A DNA stretch of 9,343 bases, from the NCBI RefSeq assembly GCF_014359955.1, contig NZ_JACIYL010000099.1, forward strand, positions 1 through 9,343. Reading direction: 5' to 3'. The number at the start of each line of letters is the position of its first letter. The first letter of the stretch is position 1. Shown piece by piece: positions 1-7,263 of this stretch. The notes below the pieces were generated by a model, which worked only from the letters and a program-made list of their open reading frames with translations, made no database searches and was not told the DNA's origin. The translations under genes and the position numbers were made by a program. This DNA comes from Thermogutta sp. Lineage in GTDB: Bacteria > Planctomycetota > Planctomycetia > Pirellulales > Thermoguttaceae.

Positions 1-12
1 ACCACATGAAAC

Positions 13-27
13 TGAGACTGCGTCTCA
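13..27. promoter_or_regulatory. Fur-box-like 15-bp palindrome upstream of the DUF1559 gene
   Basis: The bases TGAGAC-TGC-GTCTCA form a perfect 6-3-6 inverted repeat that starts with TGA and ends with TCA. This is the general shape of a Fur-family 7-1-7 site (TGATAATnATTATCA), although the inner bases differ. It ends 51 bases before the chosen ATG at 79, a plausible operator distance. The downstream PepSY-type membrane protein belongs to a class often found with iron and siderophore uptake genes, which makes iron control reasonable. The repeat is seen directly; binding by Fur is inference. It could instead belong to an upstream gene or be a small hairpin. Confidence 0.4.
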
Positions 28-63
28 AGTCGTTTGTGTACATCAGATATACGTTCAACTTTG

Positions 64-69
64 AGGAGG
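64..69 (+). promoter_or_regulatory. Ribosome binding site that fixes the DUF1559 start
   Basis: A perfect AGGAGG lies nine bases before the ATG at 79. It decides the start: the in-frame ATG at 34 has no such site and would put 15 unrelated residues before the short basic leader expected of a prepilin-like protein. Confidence 0.85.
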
Positions 70-78
70 AAAAGCACT

Positions 79-861
79 ATGCGTCTTAGACGTGCCACAT
101 CGCTTCGTGCTGGGTTCACGCTCGTGGAGTTGCTGGTGGTCATCGCGATTGTATCCATCCTGGTGGGGCTACTCCTTCCCGCGGTCCAGATGGCTCGGGA
201 GTCTGCCCGCAGTGCTCAGTGTCGCAGTCACCTGCGCCAAATCGGGATTGCGGTTCATCATTACGCCAATCTCCACGACGGGGTGATGCCCTTCCACGTA
301 GGAGAGGGCGACCTCACCGATCTGAGCCAATCGGCCGTAGAGGCCCTGTTGCCGTTCTGCGAGAACAATCGCGCCATTTTCGCGTGCCCCGGCGATGTGG
401 GCACCGTGGAGGATTCCACCCCGTTCTTTAAGTCGCTGGGAACCAGTTACAAGCTGGAAGGCCGCGCCTTCAGCCAGCGATTCCTCCCTGAGCGGATCGT
501 GATGGAATACGACAAAAAGACCGGCACATGGAAACCCAAGAAGAAAGAAGCCAAGCCGTGGTTTGTTCGCCGTCTGGACGACCACATTCAGGGTTATGAC
601 ACCAAGAAGGCGGCTGAGGGTAAGGAACTGAAACCGGAGGACCGGGTCCAGTCCCATCAAATCCAACTGGCCCGCGATCTCTTTGAACCCTGGAAAGCTG
701 GGGAAATCAAGTCTTTTCCACTCAGAGGCGTATTTACCGTCCAGCCATTTCATACAGGACACATGAACGTGCTCTTCGTGGACGGACACGTGGTTACGGT
801 GGGCAGTAAAACTGAGTGGGAACTCCTTCGTGGGAAAGATCCCAACATCAAAGACGACTGA
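79..861 (+). CDS. DUF1559 prepilin-like protein (type IV pilin N-methylation motif plus H-X9-DG box)
   Basis: This is a 260-residue member of the planctomycete DUF1559 family, pseudopilin-like exported proteins of unknown exact role. The N-terminus has a short basic leader followed by [16 protein letters not shown]. The predicted prepilin peptidase cut is G12|F13, with the conserved Glu at +5 (E17), then a hydrophobic helix to about residue 34 and the familiar [18 protein letters not shown] segment. The C-terminal box is intact: H225, nine residues, then D235-G236 (VLFVDGHV). Residues 144-190 are rich in lysine and charge. At 260 residues it is shorter than most family members, which usually exceed 300. 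It is probably anchored in the cytoplasmic membrane with the C-terminal domain outside. The PepSY gene follows 135 bases later on the same strand, so the two may be co-transcribed. The family call is firm; the function is not known. A 269-residue open frame on the other strand (169-978) is a shadow. Confidence 0.92.
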   Translation: MRLRRATSLRAGFTLVELLVVIAIVSILVGLLLPAVQMARESARSAQCRSHLRQIGIAVHHYANLHDGVMPFHVGEGDLTDLSQSAVEALLPFCENNRAIFACPGDVGTVEDSTPFFKSLGTSYKLEGRAFSQRFLPERIVMEYDKKTGTWKPKKKEAKPWFVRRLDDHIQGYDTKKAAEGKELKPEDRVQSHQIQLARDLFEPWKAGEIKSFPLRGVFTVQPFHTGHMNVLFVDGHVVTVGSKTEWELLRGKDPNIKDD

Positions 862-996
862 CTCGCCGCCGAAGATGGCTTGCTGCGGGGAAGCCTTGAT
901 TCCGCCTCTTCGGGCGTCGTGGGCTGTGTCCGTACCGATGATCCCGAGACCACACCTCAATTCCAAACAGTCGAACATCGAGGAACACCAGAGAAC

Positions 997-1656
997 ATGT
1001 TCGCCTTTATTCGCGCACTTTCACGACCGCTGCGGCAGTTCCACCGGTGGGTCGGACTCGCCCTGATGATTCCTCTGTTGGCTGTGGCGGTCACGGGAGT
1101 TCTTCTGGTCCATCCGAAATGGTACGAGGCGCCTAAGATGGAAGACCTCCCACCGACGCCACCTCCGACCCAAGCGACGGCTCAAGTGATTGCCACCGCT
1201 CTCGATCACGCTGGAAAGCTCGACGGATTCCAAATCAAGCAGATCGACGTCCGCTTTCACCCGACGCTAGGCTGGTTTGTCGCCATCAAGGGCGTGGATC
1301 GTTCCACCGCTGGGGAGCGTCAGTATGTCCATCCGGTGCGCACTGGTGCGATTCAAACAGCGGAAAAAGCGGTGCGGCAGACTGTTCTCTCTGCAACCCC
1401 ACCCAAACCGGGCCTAAAAAAATTCTTTAAAGACCTGCACACGGGAGAAATCTTTGGCAAAGAATGGGCATGGATCTGGGCGGATGTCGTGGGTGTTTCT
1501 TTAGCGTTTCTGGCCTGTTCCGGCTTGGTTATTTATCTGCCAATCTTCTGGGCCAAGCGGAAGCGGAACGCCACACCTGTGTTACCCCGGGAGGTTCAGC
1601 CCACCGATTCCAGTATGTCGAATAAACAACGGGACCACGTTCCATGCGCGCCTTAG
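997..1656 (+). CDS. PepSY-associated transmembrane protein, compact two-helix form
   Basis: The protein is 219 residues from the ATG at 997; the frame stays open further upstream but without pilin, signal or domain character. A GAGGA at 980-984 is a modest ribosome binding site. Residues 11-38 (PLRQFHRWVGLALMIPLL and on) match the first helix of PepSY-associated membrane proteins, which typically read HRWxGL followed by a hydrophobic helix and TG. A periplasmic PepSY-like region follows (about 60-135), with FHPTLGWFVAIKG resembling its strands. The DLHTGEIFG box (147-154) and a second helix (about 162-182) complete the fold, and the tail is basic and cytoplasmic. PepSY membrane proteins are known beside TonB-dependent siderophore receptors and as parts of ferric reductases. 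Most have three or four helices, so this is a minimal version. No heme-ligand pattern is obvious. The next gene overlaps its 3' end by 13 bases. The family is likely; an iron-related role is inferred. Confidence 0.8.
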   Translation: MFAFIRALSRPLRQFHRWVGLALMIPLLAVAVTGVLLVHPKWYEAPKMEDLPPTPPPTQATAQVIATALDHAGKLDGFQIKQIDVRFHPTLGWFVAIKGVDRSTAGERQYVHPVRTGAIQTAEKAVRQTVLSATPPKPGLKKFFKDLHTGEIFGKEWAWIWADVVGVSLAFLACSGLVIYLPIFWAKRKRNATPVLPREVQPTDSSMSNKQRDHVPCAP

Positions 1657-2174
1657 GTTGGATAGCCGTAACGATTTTATTCCTTTTGTGTGTCTGGACC
1701 CTCTGGCCGAGAGCGACCAACGTTGAACTTTCGGAGGAAGTCATCCGTCAAACTGTCGAGAAAATCCGTCAAACGGCCGAGGTACACTGGCCAGAGGAGT
1801 TGGCCAGGCTGGAGGACGGACTACCGACACCAACGGCTCAGGTGATGCTGGTGCAGGGCGTACCTGGCGAGCTTGCACTCGTGTTGGCTGTGCCAACGGA
1901 CAGCTCGGAAGACGAACAGTCCTCTCACTGGCGACTCCCATGGCCGAAGCTCAGCAGCCTGCTTGCAGAGGGTCCAACCCACCCAGTTCAAGTCTCCGAA
2001 TCACGCCACGGCATCCGCTATGTCCACCACGTCTTCCCAGTGGCTGCGGAACAGCAGCAATATCTCGTGGTGACAGGGCTCGCCCCTTCCACCGGTTCAC
2101 GGTTGTGGGGCTGGCTCGGTCTTCTCATCGCGGTGGCCATTGGTGTCGCACTTTTGTTCGTTCGCGAAAACTGA
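1644..2174 (+). CDS. Small membrane protein with a helix at each end, unknown function
   Basis: This 176-residue protein is not one I recognise. It has an N-terminal hydrophobic segment (about 5-20), an external region of about 130 residues, and a C-terminal helix (about 155-172) ending in the short tail REN. The external region begins with a helical stretch (27-47) containing two copies of IRQT seven residues apart, encoded by an exact 11-base direct repeat (1743-1753 and 1764-1774), so a short coiled coil is possible. The rest resembles a small mixed alpha/beta domain. No cysteine pair, heme motif or catalytic motif is visible. The start overlaps the end of the PepSY gene by 13 bases, which implies translational coupling and a shared role at the membrane. 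It is real as a gene because of that overlap, its membrane topology and its position; a partner or accessory subunit of the PepSY protein is the best inference. Confidence 0.72.
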   Translation: MRALGWIAVTILFLLCVWTLWPRATNVELSEEVIRQTVEKIRQTAEVHWPEELARLEDGLPTPTAQVMLVQGVPGELALVLAVPTDSSEDEQSSHWRLPWPKLSSLLAEGPTHPVQVSESRHGIRYVHHVFPVAAEQQQYLVVTGLAPSTGSRLWGWLGLLIAVAIGVALLFVREN

Positions 2175-2322
2175 GAGATGCTCCGCCGCCGGACGTACGG
2201 CAATCGGGCTGGTTGCGTCCATCCTTTGTGCCCTTGTCCATTTCAGGTAGTTTGGGGAATCTCGGCCATGGCTTGAATCGCCGAGACGGGCACACCGAAC
2301 AGAATTGCGTCCGCGAATTGTC

Positions 2323-2904
2323 TCATCGCTTCGGCAGTTCGATGCGAACACCGAGCACATCGAGAAATCGCGCGAGCCAGACGGGATGGGCCGGCCAGGC
2401 AGGGGCGGTCACGAGATTCCCGTCCACATAGGCCTGGTCCAGATCGACCTGCACGTACGTGGCTCCGGCATTGGCAATATCCGGAGCAACGGCCGGATAG
2501 CAGGTACAGATCTTTCCCTTGAGCACGCCCGCCGCGGTGAGGAGCTGCGGCCCGTGGCAGATCGCGGCGATCGGCTTGCCCGCCTCGGCAAAATGACGGA
2601 TGATTTCGATGACGCGTTTGTTCAGACGAAGGTACTCCGGAGCCCGCCCGCCGGGAATGCAAAGGGCGTCGTAGTCCTCCGGCCGAATTTTGTCGAAATC
2701 GGCGTTCAGCGTGAAATTATGGCCGCGGAGCTCGCAATAGGTCTGGGCACCGTCGAAGTCATGCACGGCCGTGCGGACTTGTTCTCCGGCCGCCTTGCCG
2801 GGACAGACGGCATGCACCGTCAGCCCCACCATCTGAAGCGCCTGAAACGGCACCATGACTTCGTAGTCTTCCACATAGTCACCAACGAGCATCAAGATCT
2901 TCAT
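2323..2904 (-). CDS. DJ-1/PfpI family protein (class I glutamine amidotransferase-like)
   Basis: This 193-residue protein aligns along its length with PfpI/PH1704-type enzymes, which form oligomers and have been described as intracellular peptidases, deglycases or glyoxalase-like enzymes. Visible landmarks are the N-terminal strand [16 protein letters not shown] with E12 and E15, the nucleophile elbow [10 protein letters not shown] with C116 and H117, [11 protein letters not shown] with E90 (equivalent to the Glu supplied by a neighbouring subunit in PH1704), and TCYPAVAPD with Y136. An insertion at about 40-65 makes it longer than the roughly 166-residue archaeal enzymes and fits the larger YhbO/PfpI-like bacterial group. 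All key residues are present, so it should be active. It is transcribed alone, converging on the small membrane protein with 148 bases between the stops. The precise substrate cannot be read from the sequence. The long open frame opposite (2305-3180) is a shadow. Confidence 0.93.
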   Translation of the reverse strand: MKILMLVGDYVEDYEVMVPFQALQMVGLTVHAVCPGKAAGEQVRTAVHDFDGAQTYCELRGHNFTLNADFDKIRPEDYDALCIPGGRAPEYLRLNKRVIEIIRHFAEAGKPIAAICHGPQLLTAAGVLKGKICTCYPAVAPDIANAGATYVQVDLDQAYVDGNLVTAPAWPAHPVWLARFLDVLGVRIELPKR

Positions 2905-2911
2905 AGAATCG

Positions 2912-2918
2912 ACCTCCT
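2912..2918 (-). promoter_or_regulatory. Strong ribosome binding site of the PfpI-family gene
   Basis: Read on the minus strand this is AGGAGGT, a near-perfect anti-16S match, seven bases before the ATG at 2904. It confirms the start and suggests efficient translation. Confidence 0.85.
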
Positions 2919-3359
2919 CAGGGGTTTTCTCGTTTCACCCAGTTTTCGTTTTTTATCAACCTTCGATCAATTCACGGCTATCACCAGCATTTCAAGGGGC
3001 CCAAAGCATTGTCCTGTGCTCCGGCTTGGAAGCCACGAAGCAACATCGGCATTCCCCCGCGTTCCATTGGCCCGACCGTCCCAGGGCCTGAATTCGGAAG
3101 TGCTGCCCCCGGTGCATCCGGCCACGGGGAAATCGCGGAGGCTCAGTCTTCGTCGCTGGTTTGCCTTTTTGCCCTTTTAGTGCCCATTATCGCGGAGGAG
3201 CCGCACGAAACAAGACTTGCTTCGGGCTGATATCTTCCTGGTGGCGGCATCCATCGACCATCATTAAACCCGCTTCCGGTAGGGGCCATTCATGAATTGC
3301 CGCTGCCAAACTCACCGGTATGTGCTCTACAAATTAATTGACTTGCCGCGAGAGACCAC

Positions 3360-3377
3360 GGCGATCTATTCATCGCC
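3360..3377. repeat. Inverted repeat in the divergent intergenic region
   Basis: GGCGAT and ATCGCC are perfect inverted arms separated by six bases (CTATTC). The site lies about 210 bases before the isomerase/epimerase start and just after a TTGACT (3338-3343) that could serve as a -35 element. It could be an operator half-site pair or a weak hairpin. There is no T-run after it, so it is not a terminator. Six-base arms can occur by chance. Confidence 0.3.
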
Positions 3378-3586
3378 ATGAATCGCCCCGACCACACGTC
3401 CAGGTTGTGGCATCTTGCGCTTTTGGCACAAAAGGGGGGATGGGTCATGCACCGGGGGTGTTGCAGTCATCAGGAAAATGGCCCAAAATACCAAACATTA
3501 CTTCGCCATCAGATGTGGTTATGGCGTGGCAGGTTAGATCGTCACGGTGTCTTGTGTCGACAGTTTGTTAAGGTAAGGAGTGAATC

Positions 3587-4603
3587 ATGGCGCGACCAGT
3601 CACGATGTTCACGGGCCAGTGGGCTGATCTTCCCCTGGAAACTCTTCTTCAGAAGGTGAAGGAGTTCGGGTACGACGGCGTCGAGCTGGCATGTTGGGGT
3701 GATCATTTTGAAGTCCGCAAGGCACTCGAGGACGATGAGTACTGCGCCAAGAAGCGCGAGCTACTGGCCAAATATGGCATGCAGGTCTTCGCGATCAGCA
3801 ACCACCTCGTAGGGCAGGCCGTTCTGGATAACATCGATCTGCGTCACAAAGCGATTCTGCCCGACTATGTATGGGGAGATGGGGATCCGGCCGGGGTCAA
3901 TCAGCGTGCCGCCGATGAATTGAAGGACACCGCTCGGGCGGCGCAGAAGTTCGGCGTGAGCATCGTGAATGGTTTCACGGGTTCCAGCATCTGGCATCTT
4001 CTCTATTCGTTCCCGCCGGTCCCGCCGGACATGATTGAGGAAGGCTATCGCCTCCTCGCCGAGCGGTTCATTCCCATTCTGGATGTCTTCGAAGAGTGCG
4101 GCGTCAAATTCGCGTTGGAAGTCCATCCCACCGAGATCGCGTTCGACCTGTACACCGCGGAGCGAACGCTGGAAGCCCTCAAGGGACATCCCGCGTTCGG
4201 TTTCAATTTCGATCCCAGCCACCTCATCTGGCAGGGCGTGGATCCGGTCCAGTTCATCCGGTACTTTCCGGACCGGATTTTCCACGTCCACATGAAAGAC
4301 GCAATCGTCAAGCGTGACGGGAAAGGCGGGATTCTGGGCAGCCACCTCAATTTCGGCGACCCGCGCCGGGCCTGGGATTTCCGCTCGCTGGGCCATGGAA
4401 GCGTGGACTTTGAGGAAATCATCCGGGCCCTCAACGATATCGGCTATCAGGGACCGCTCTCAGTGGAATGGGAAGACAGCGGCATGGACCGCGAATTCGG
4501 CGCGAAGGAAGCCTGCGAGTTCGTCCGTCGAATCGACTTCCCGCCCAGCCAGGTGGCCTTCGACGCGGCCTTCGACAAAACGGAGCAGGCCAAAAAGGGC
4601 TGA
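3587..4603 (+). CDS. Sugar phosphate isomerase/epimerase (xylose-isomerase-like TIM barrel)
   Basis: The product is 338 residues and belongs to the AP-endonuclease-2/xylose-isomerase-like TIM-barrel family, a metal-dependent group that isomerises or epimerises sugars and inositols. The barrel opens with [18 protein letters not shown] and [14 protein letters not shown] (29-41). Probable metal and substrate ligands are E178 and H180 in LEVHPTE, D209 and H212 in [11 protein letters not shown]233 and H235 in FHVHMKD, and E294 in LSVEWED. Their order and spacing match active members. An insertion with [25 protein letters not shown] (251-275) is typical of the group that handles larger polyol substrates. 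There is no signal peptide, so it is cytoplasmic. AAGGAG at 3575-3580, six bases before the ATG, supports the start. It appears monocistronic: a long upstream gap and an intrinsic terminator downstream. The exact sugar cannot be deduced. Confidence 0.93.
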   Translation: MARPVTMFTGQWADLPLETLLQKVKEFGYDGVELACWGDHFEVRKALEDDEYCAKKRELLAKYGMQVFAISNHLVGQAVLDNIDLRHKAILPDYVWGDGDPAGVNQRAADELKDTARAAQKFGVSIVNGFTGSSIWHLLYSFPPVPPDMIEEGYRLLAERFIPILDVFEECGVKFALEVHPTEIAFDLYTAERTLEALKGHPAFGFNFDPSHLIWQGVDPVQFIRYFPDRIFHVHMKDAIVKRDGKGGILGSHLNFGDPRRAWDFRSLGHGSVDFEEIIRALNDIGYQGPLSVEWEDSGMDREFGAKEACEFVRRIDFPPSQVAFDAAFDKTEQAKKG

Positions 4604-4685
4604 ACATTGCCCTTGTGCCCGGATAATCGCTCAATAGTCCGACGAATCAGCGGGTGAGTCGGATGCGTCAGAAAAGCTTATCGCC

Positions 4686-4719
4686 ATCGACACGGTTCCC
4701 GGACCGTGTCGATTTTTTT
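4686..4719 (+). terminator. Intrinsic terminator after the isomerase/epimerase gene
   Basis: A perfect 11-base-pair stem (ATCGACACGGT at 4686-4696 pairing with ACCGTGTCGAT at 4703-4713) has a six-base loop and runs straight into a run of T (4713-4719). It lies 83 bases after the isomerase stop and before the phosphatase start, so the two genes are separate transcription units unless there is readthrough. No matching A-run precedes the stem, so termination is expected on the plus strand only. Confidence 0.92.
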
Positions 4720-4778
4720 CGGGGAATCTGTTTTGCTCCGATAAAGACAACAAAGAGAACGGTAGGAATGTGCTCACG

Positions 4779-5414
4779 ATGATTCTCTACTGCATTCGAC
4801 ATGGAGAAAGCACCTACAATTCGGAAGGCCGCGTCCAGGGACAGTCTGATGTACCGCTCTCTGATCTGGGACGGCGACAGGGCGAAGCCGTGGCCGAAGC
4901 ACTGGCGGAAGTGGGGTTGGAGGTCATTTTCAGCAGTCCTCTTCGCCGTGCTTACGAGACAGCAGAAATCATCGCCCGCCGAACAGGCGCTCCGATTCGC
5001 ACCGATCCCCGCCTGAAAGAGATCAATGCCGGGATCTTCCAGGACCGGTTGCGGAGCGAGTTGGTCGCCCAGTTTCCCGAAGAATACCGCCGCTGGATTT
5101 CCGGCGATCCGGACTTCGCGATCCCGGGTGGAGAATCGCGCCGCCAGCTCGCCGAAAGGGGAGTTGCTGCCTTCCGCGATATGATCGCTTCCGGGTACGA
5201 GCGCGTGGCGGTCGTCGCCCACGGAAGGTTGCTTGTGGTCACACTCAAATCTCTCCTTGATTCCTCGGACGCGGGCAAGCTCCCAGCGGCCCTTCAAAAT
5301 GCGTCCATCACCACAGTGGAGGCGGACCCGACCACAGGACAAATGCGGCTGATTGCTGCCGACGACGTGCATCATCTGGAAGGTGTCGGACTGAGTGGAA
5401 GCGGTGATTTGTAA
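4779..5414 (+). CDS. Histidine phosphatase family protein (phosphoglycerate-mutase-like)
   Basis: This is a branch-1 histidine phosphatase of 211 residues, which transfers phosphate through a phospho-histidine. Catalytic features are all present: the RHG motif near the N-terminus (R7, H8, G9 in ILYCIRHGESTYN), SSPLRRAYETA with R57, the acid E81 in LKEINAGIFQ, and the second histidine H148 in VVAHGRLL. Length and motif order resemble the GpmB/CobC/PhoE-like group, a mix of broad phosphatases and metabolite-specific enzymes, rather than the larger dPGM glycolytic enzyme. The start is uncertain by three codons: a GTG at 4770 is also in frame. I prefer ATG 4779 because it gives the usual MILY opening and has AGGA at 4764-4767. 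The gene stands alone between the terminator at 4686-4719 and a 323-base gap. Substrate unknown. Confidence 0.9.
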   Translation: MILYCIRHGESTYNSEGRVQGQSDVPLSDLGRRQGEAVAEALAEVGLEVIFSSPLRRAYETAEIIARRTGAPIRTDPRLKEINAGIFQDRLRSELVAQFPEEYRRWISGDPDFAIPGGESRRQLAERGVAAFRDMIASGYERVAVVAHGRLLVVTLKSLLDSSDAGKLPAALQNASITTVEADPTTGQMRLIAADDVHHLEGVGLSGSGDL

Positions 5415-5737
5415 TGCCAGGTCAAGCGGCGAAACGTGAACACCAAAAGCACGCCGATTTGCGTCACTTTGCCACAATGGGCCCGGCGCCACGCAGCGGC
5501 TCCCGGGTTTACAGGGGTGCCTCCGCGGATTCATAATGGGCTACCGAGTGTGAAGGACCACGCTCTGGTCGCGCAACCACCGCAGTGATCTCTGGTTTCG
5601 CCGGCAGGTCGTCGTTGGTGATCATCGCGGGCGCGCCGCTTGTTTAACCACACGACGAGAAACCGCACCCGTACTGAGTGGGTGAGTCGGCATCAAGCGA
5701 GCGTTGTAACTCGACAAACCTATGGGGGAATCACGCT
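5415..5737. other. Intergenic stretch between phosphatase and sulfatase genes
   Basis: This gap of 323 bases contains no supportable gene. The frame upstream of the sulfatase start is open back to a GTG at 5678, but those 20 residues precede a clear signal peptide and are better read as untranslated leader. Apart from a possible promoter (5508-5537), no hairpin with a T-run, tRNA or repeat array is visible, so where phosphatase transcription ends is not apparent. Confidence 0.5.
5508..5537 (+). promoter_or_regulatory. Possible sigma-70 type promoter for the sulfatase gene
   Basis: TTTACA (5508-5513) and CATAAT (5532-5537) are separated by 18 bases and each differs from the consensus by one position. 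They would give a leader of about 190 bases before the sulfatase ATG. Planctomycete promoters are poorly defined by consensus, so this is a weak prediction. Confidence 0.3.
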
Positions 5738-7204
5738 ATGAAATCGCGAGTTGCTTTGGGTGTCGTTGCGTGGATCCTGGCTGGTGCACTCAGTGCGAGC
5801 AGGGCCGAGATTCCGGCCTCCGAGCGGTTGCCGAATATCATTTTCGTACTGGCCGACGACCTCGGATACGGCGACCTGGGTTGCTATGGTCAACAAATCA
5901 TCCAGACGCCGGAGCTGGATCGCATGGCCGCGGAGGGAATGCGTTTCACACAGTTTTACGCCGGCTCGACGGTGTGCGCACCATCGCGCTGCGTCCTGAT
6001 GGTGGGTCAGCACACAGGACACTGTTCCGTTCGGGGAAATGCGCCTGCCAATCAGCGTGCGAACCAGTCGCTTCGTGAAGACGATATCACGATCGCCGAG
6101 CTCCTCAAATCCCGGGGATACCAAACGGCGCTTATTGGGAAGTGGGGACTGGGCGAGGTCGAGGAGCCGGGACATCCCCTGCGAAAAGGTTTTGATTACT
6201 TCTTTGGCTATCTCAACCAGGGGCATGCGCACAACTACTACCCTGAGTTCTTGTGGAGAAACTGGGGCAAAGTCATGTTGCGAAACGAGGTTGTCGCAGT
6301 GAAGGCCAATTACGGCAGCGACTTCACACCCGGCTACGCCACCAAAAAAGTGGATTACTCACATGATTTATTCACTGAAGATGCTTTGCGCTGGGTCGAG
6401 GAACACAAAGAAAAACCGTTCTTCCTGTATCTCGCTTACACGATTCCCCACGCCAACAATGAGGCGACTCGGGCCACAGGGAACGGAGCGGAAGTTCCCG
6501 ACTTCGGCATTTATGCCGATCGCGACTGGCCCGATCAGGACAAAGGACAGGCTGCCATGATCAGCCGCATGGACCGTGATGTCGGCCGTCTGTTGCGCAA
6601 ACTCCGCGAACTCGGCATTGCCGACCGGACCCTGGTGATGTTCTCGTCAGACAATGGGCCGCATAACGAGGCCGGGCATAACGTGCAGCGGTTCCGCCCG
6701 AGTGGTCCCCTGCGGGGAATGAAACGGGACCTCTATGAAGGCGGCATTCGGGTTCCGTTCATTGCCTGGTGGCCAGGCAAGGTTCCCGCCGGAACGGTAT
6801 CGGACCACGTGGCGTATTTCGGTGATGTGATGGCCACCCTGTGTGAACTAACGGGAGCGGATCTGCCCCCTAACCGAGACTCCATAAGCTTTTTGCCAAC
6901 CCTGCTCGGCAAGCCTTTTGAGCAAAAGCAGCATGATTATCTGTATTGGGAGTTTTACGAAAGAGGCTCCGCCCAGGCCGTGCGTTTTGGAAACTGGAAA
7001 GCCATCCGCAAGCCGATGCTGACTGGTGAGATCGAGCTCTACAACCTGGCTGACGACCTGGGCGAAACGAAAAACGTCGCGGCCGAGCATCCCGACATTG
7101 TGGAAAAAGCACGGCAATTGATGGATGAAGCCCACAGACCGGACCCCCGCTGGCAGGTGCCAGCGCCCAAAGCAGTTCCGCCACGTCCATCGGACGCCCG
7201 GTGA
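5738..7204 (+). CDS. Secreted sulfatase (S1 arylsulfatase-like, Cys-type formylglycine enzyme)
   Basis: This 488-residue enzyme hydrolyses sulfate esters. A signal peptide runs from [20 protein letters not shown] to a likely cut after SRA (about residue 23), so it acts in the periplasm or outside. The mature part opens with [20 protein letters not shown], where D40 and D41 bind calcium. The activation motif is C80-A-P-S-R84, in which the cysteine must be converted to formylglycine by a separate enzyme not encoded here. Further site residues are K135 in IGKWGLG, H238 in YTIPHAN, D305 and N306 in SSDNGPHNE, and K329 in [17 protein letters not shown]. The usual GKWHLG histidine is Gly137, a variant I associate with a subset of bacterial sulfatases. 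GGGGGA at 5724-5729 supports the ATG at 5738. The length is normal and the reading frame intact. Planctomycetes carry many sulfatases for marine or plant sulfated polysaccharides; the substrate here cannot be told. Confidence 0.95.
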   Translation: MKSRVALGVVAWILAGALSASRAEIPASERLPNIIFVLADDLGYGDLGCYGQQIIQTPELDRMAAEGMRFTQFYAGSTVCAPSRCVLMVGQHTGHCSVRGNAPANQRANQSLREDDITIAELLKSRGYQTALIGKWGLGEVEEPGHPLRKGFDYFFGYLNQGHAHNYYPEFLWRNWGKVMLRNEVVAVKANYGSDFTPGYATKKVDYSHDLFTEDALRWVEEHKEKPFFLYLAYTIPHANNEATRATGNGAEVPDFGIYADRDWPDQDKGQAAMISRMDRDVGRLLRKLRELGIADRTLVMFSSDNGPHNEAGHNVQRFRPSGPLRGMKRDLYEGGIRVPFIAWWPGKVPAGTVSDHVAYFGDVMATLCELTGADLPPNRDSISFLPTLLGKPFEQKQHDYLYWEFYERGSAQAVRFGNWKAIRKPMLTGEIELYNLADDLGETKNVAAEHPDIVEKARQLMDEAHRPDPRWQVPAPKAVPPRPSDAR

Positions 7205-7263
7205 GGGTGTCCGCGACTCCGTGGGGAAACAGCGAACCAGCGTGGTTGGAATGCTCCGGCGAG

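Larger units (their letters stand above)
2905..3586. other. Divergent intergenic region with no convincing gene
   Basis: These 680 bases separate two genes reading away from each other. The open frames inside (for example 3009-3230, 3338-3571) have arbitrary composition and no recognisable motif. AT-rich stretches at about 2928-2970 and 3325-3345 are where promoters for the two flanking genes could lie, but I cannot find a well-spaced -35/-10 pair. Small palindromes are present at 3288-3297 (ATTCATGAAT) and 3360-3377. No tRNA, intrinsic terminator or known riboswitch fold is evident. The length would allow a long 5' leader or a small RNA, though nothing specific supports either. Confidence 0.5.

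Noticed and set aside
169..978. A 269-residue open frame on the minus strand opposite the DUF1559 gene
   Set aside because: The plus-strand protein has two family-defining motifs and a perfect ribosome site. The antisense translation has no recognisable motif and is a shadow of GC-rich codon use.
2261..2285. CTCGGC/GCCGAG inverted repeat between the convergent genes, considered as a terminator
   Set aside because: The stem is only six base pairs with a 13-base loop and no T-run on either strand.
2305..3180. A 291-residue plus-strand frame across the PfpI-family gene
   Set aside because: It lies opposite a gene with complete catalytic residues and a strong ribosome site, and its translation resembles no family.
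3434..3458. G-rich patch with runs of six, three and five G, considered as a quadruplex
   Set aside because: Only three runs are present and their spacing is uneven, so a stable structure or a role cannot be supported.
4668..5534. A 288-residue minus-strand frame opposite the histidine phosphatase
   Set aside because: The plus-strand frame has the RHG motif and all catalytic residues; the antisense frame even crosses the terminator stem.
4652..5690. An exact 11-base repeat GGGTGAGTCGG at 4652-4662 and 5680-5690, each upstream of a gene
   Set aside because: Several 11-base matches are expected by chance in a 9-kb window, and the flanking bases are not conserved.
5678..5737. An upstream GTG start that would lengthen the sulfatase by 20 residues
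   Set aside because: The added residues are polar and would bury the signal peptide. ATG 5738 has a purine-rich ribosome site and a standard export signal directly after it.
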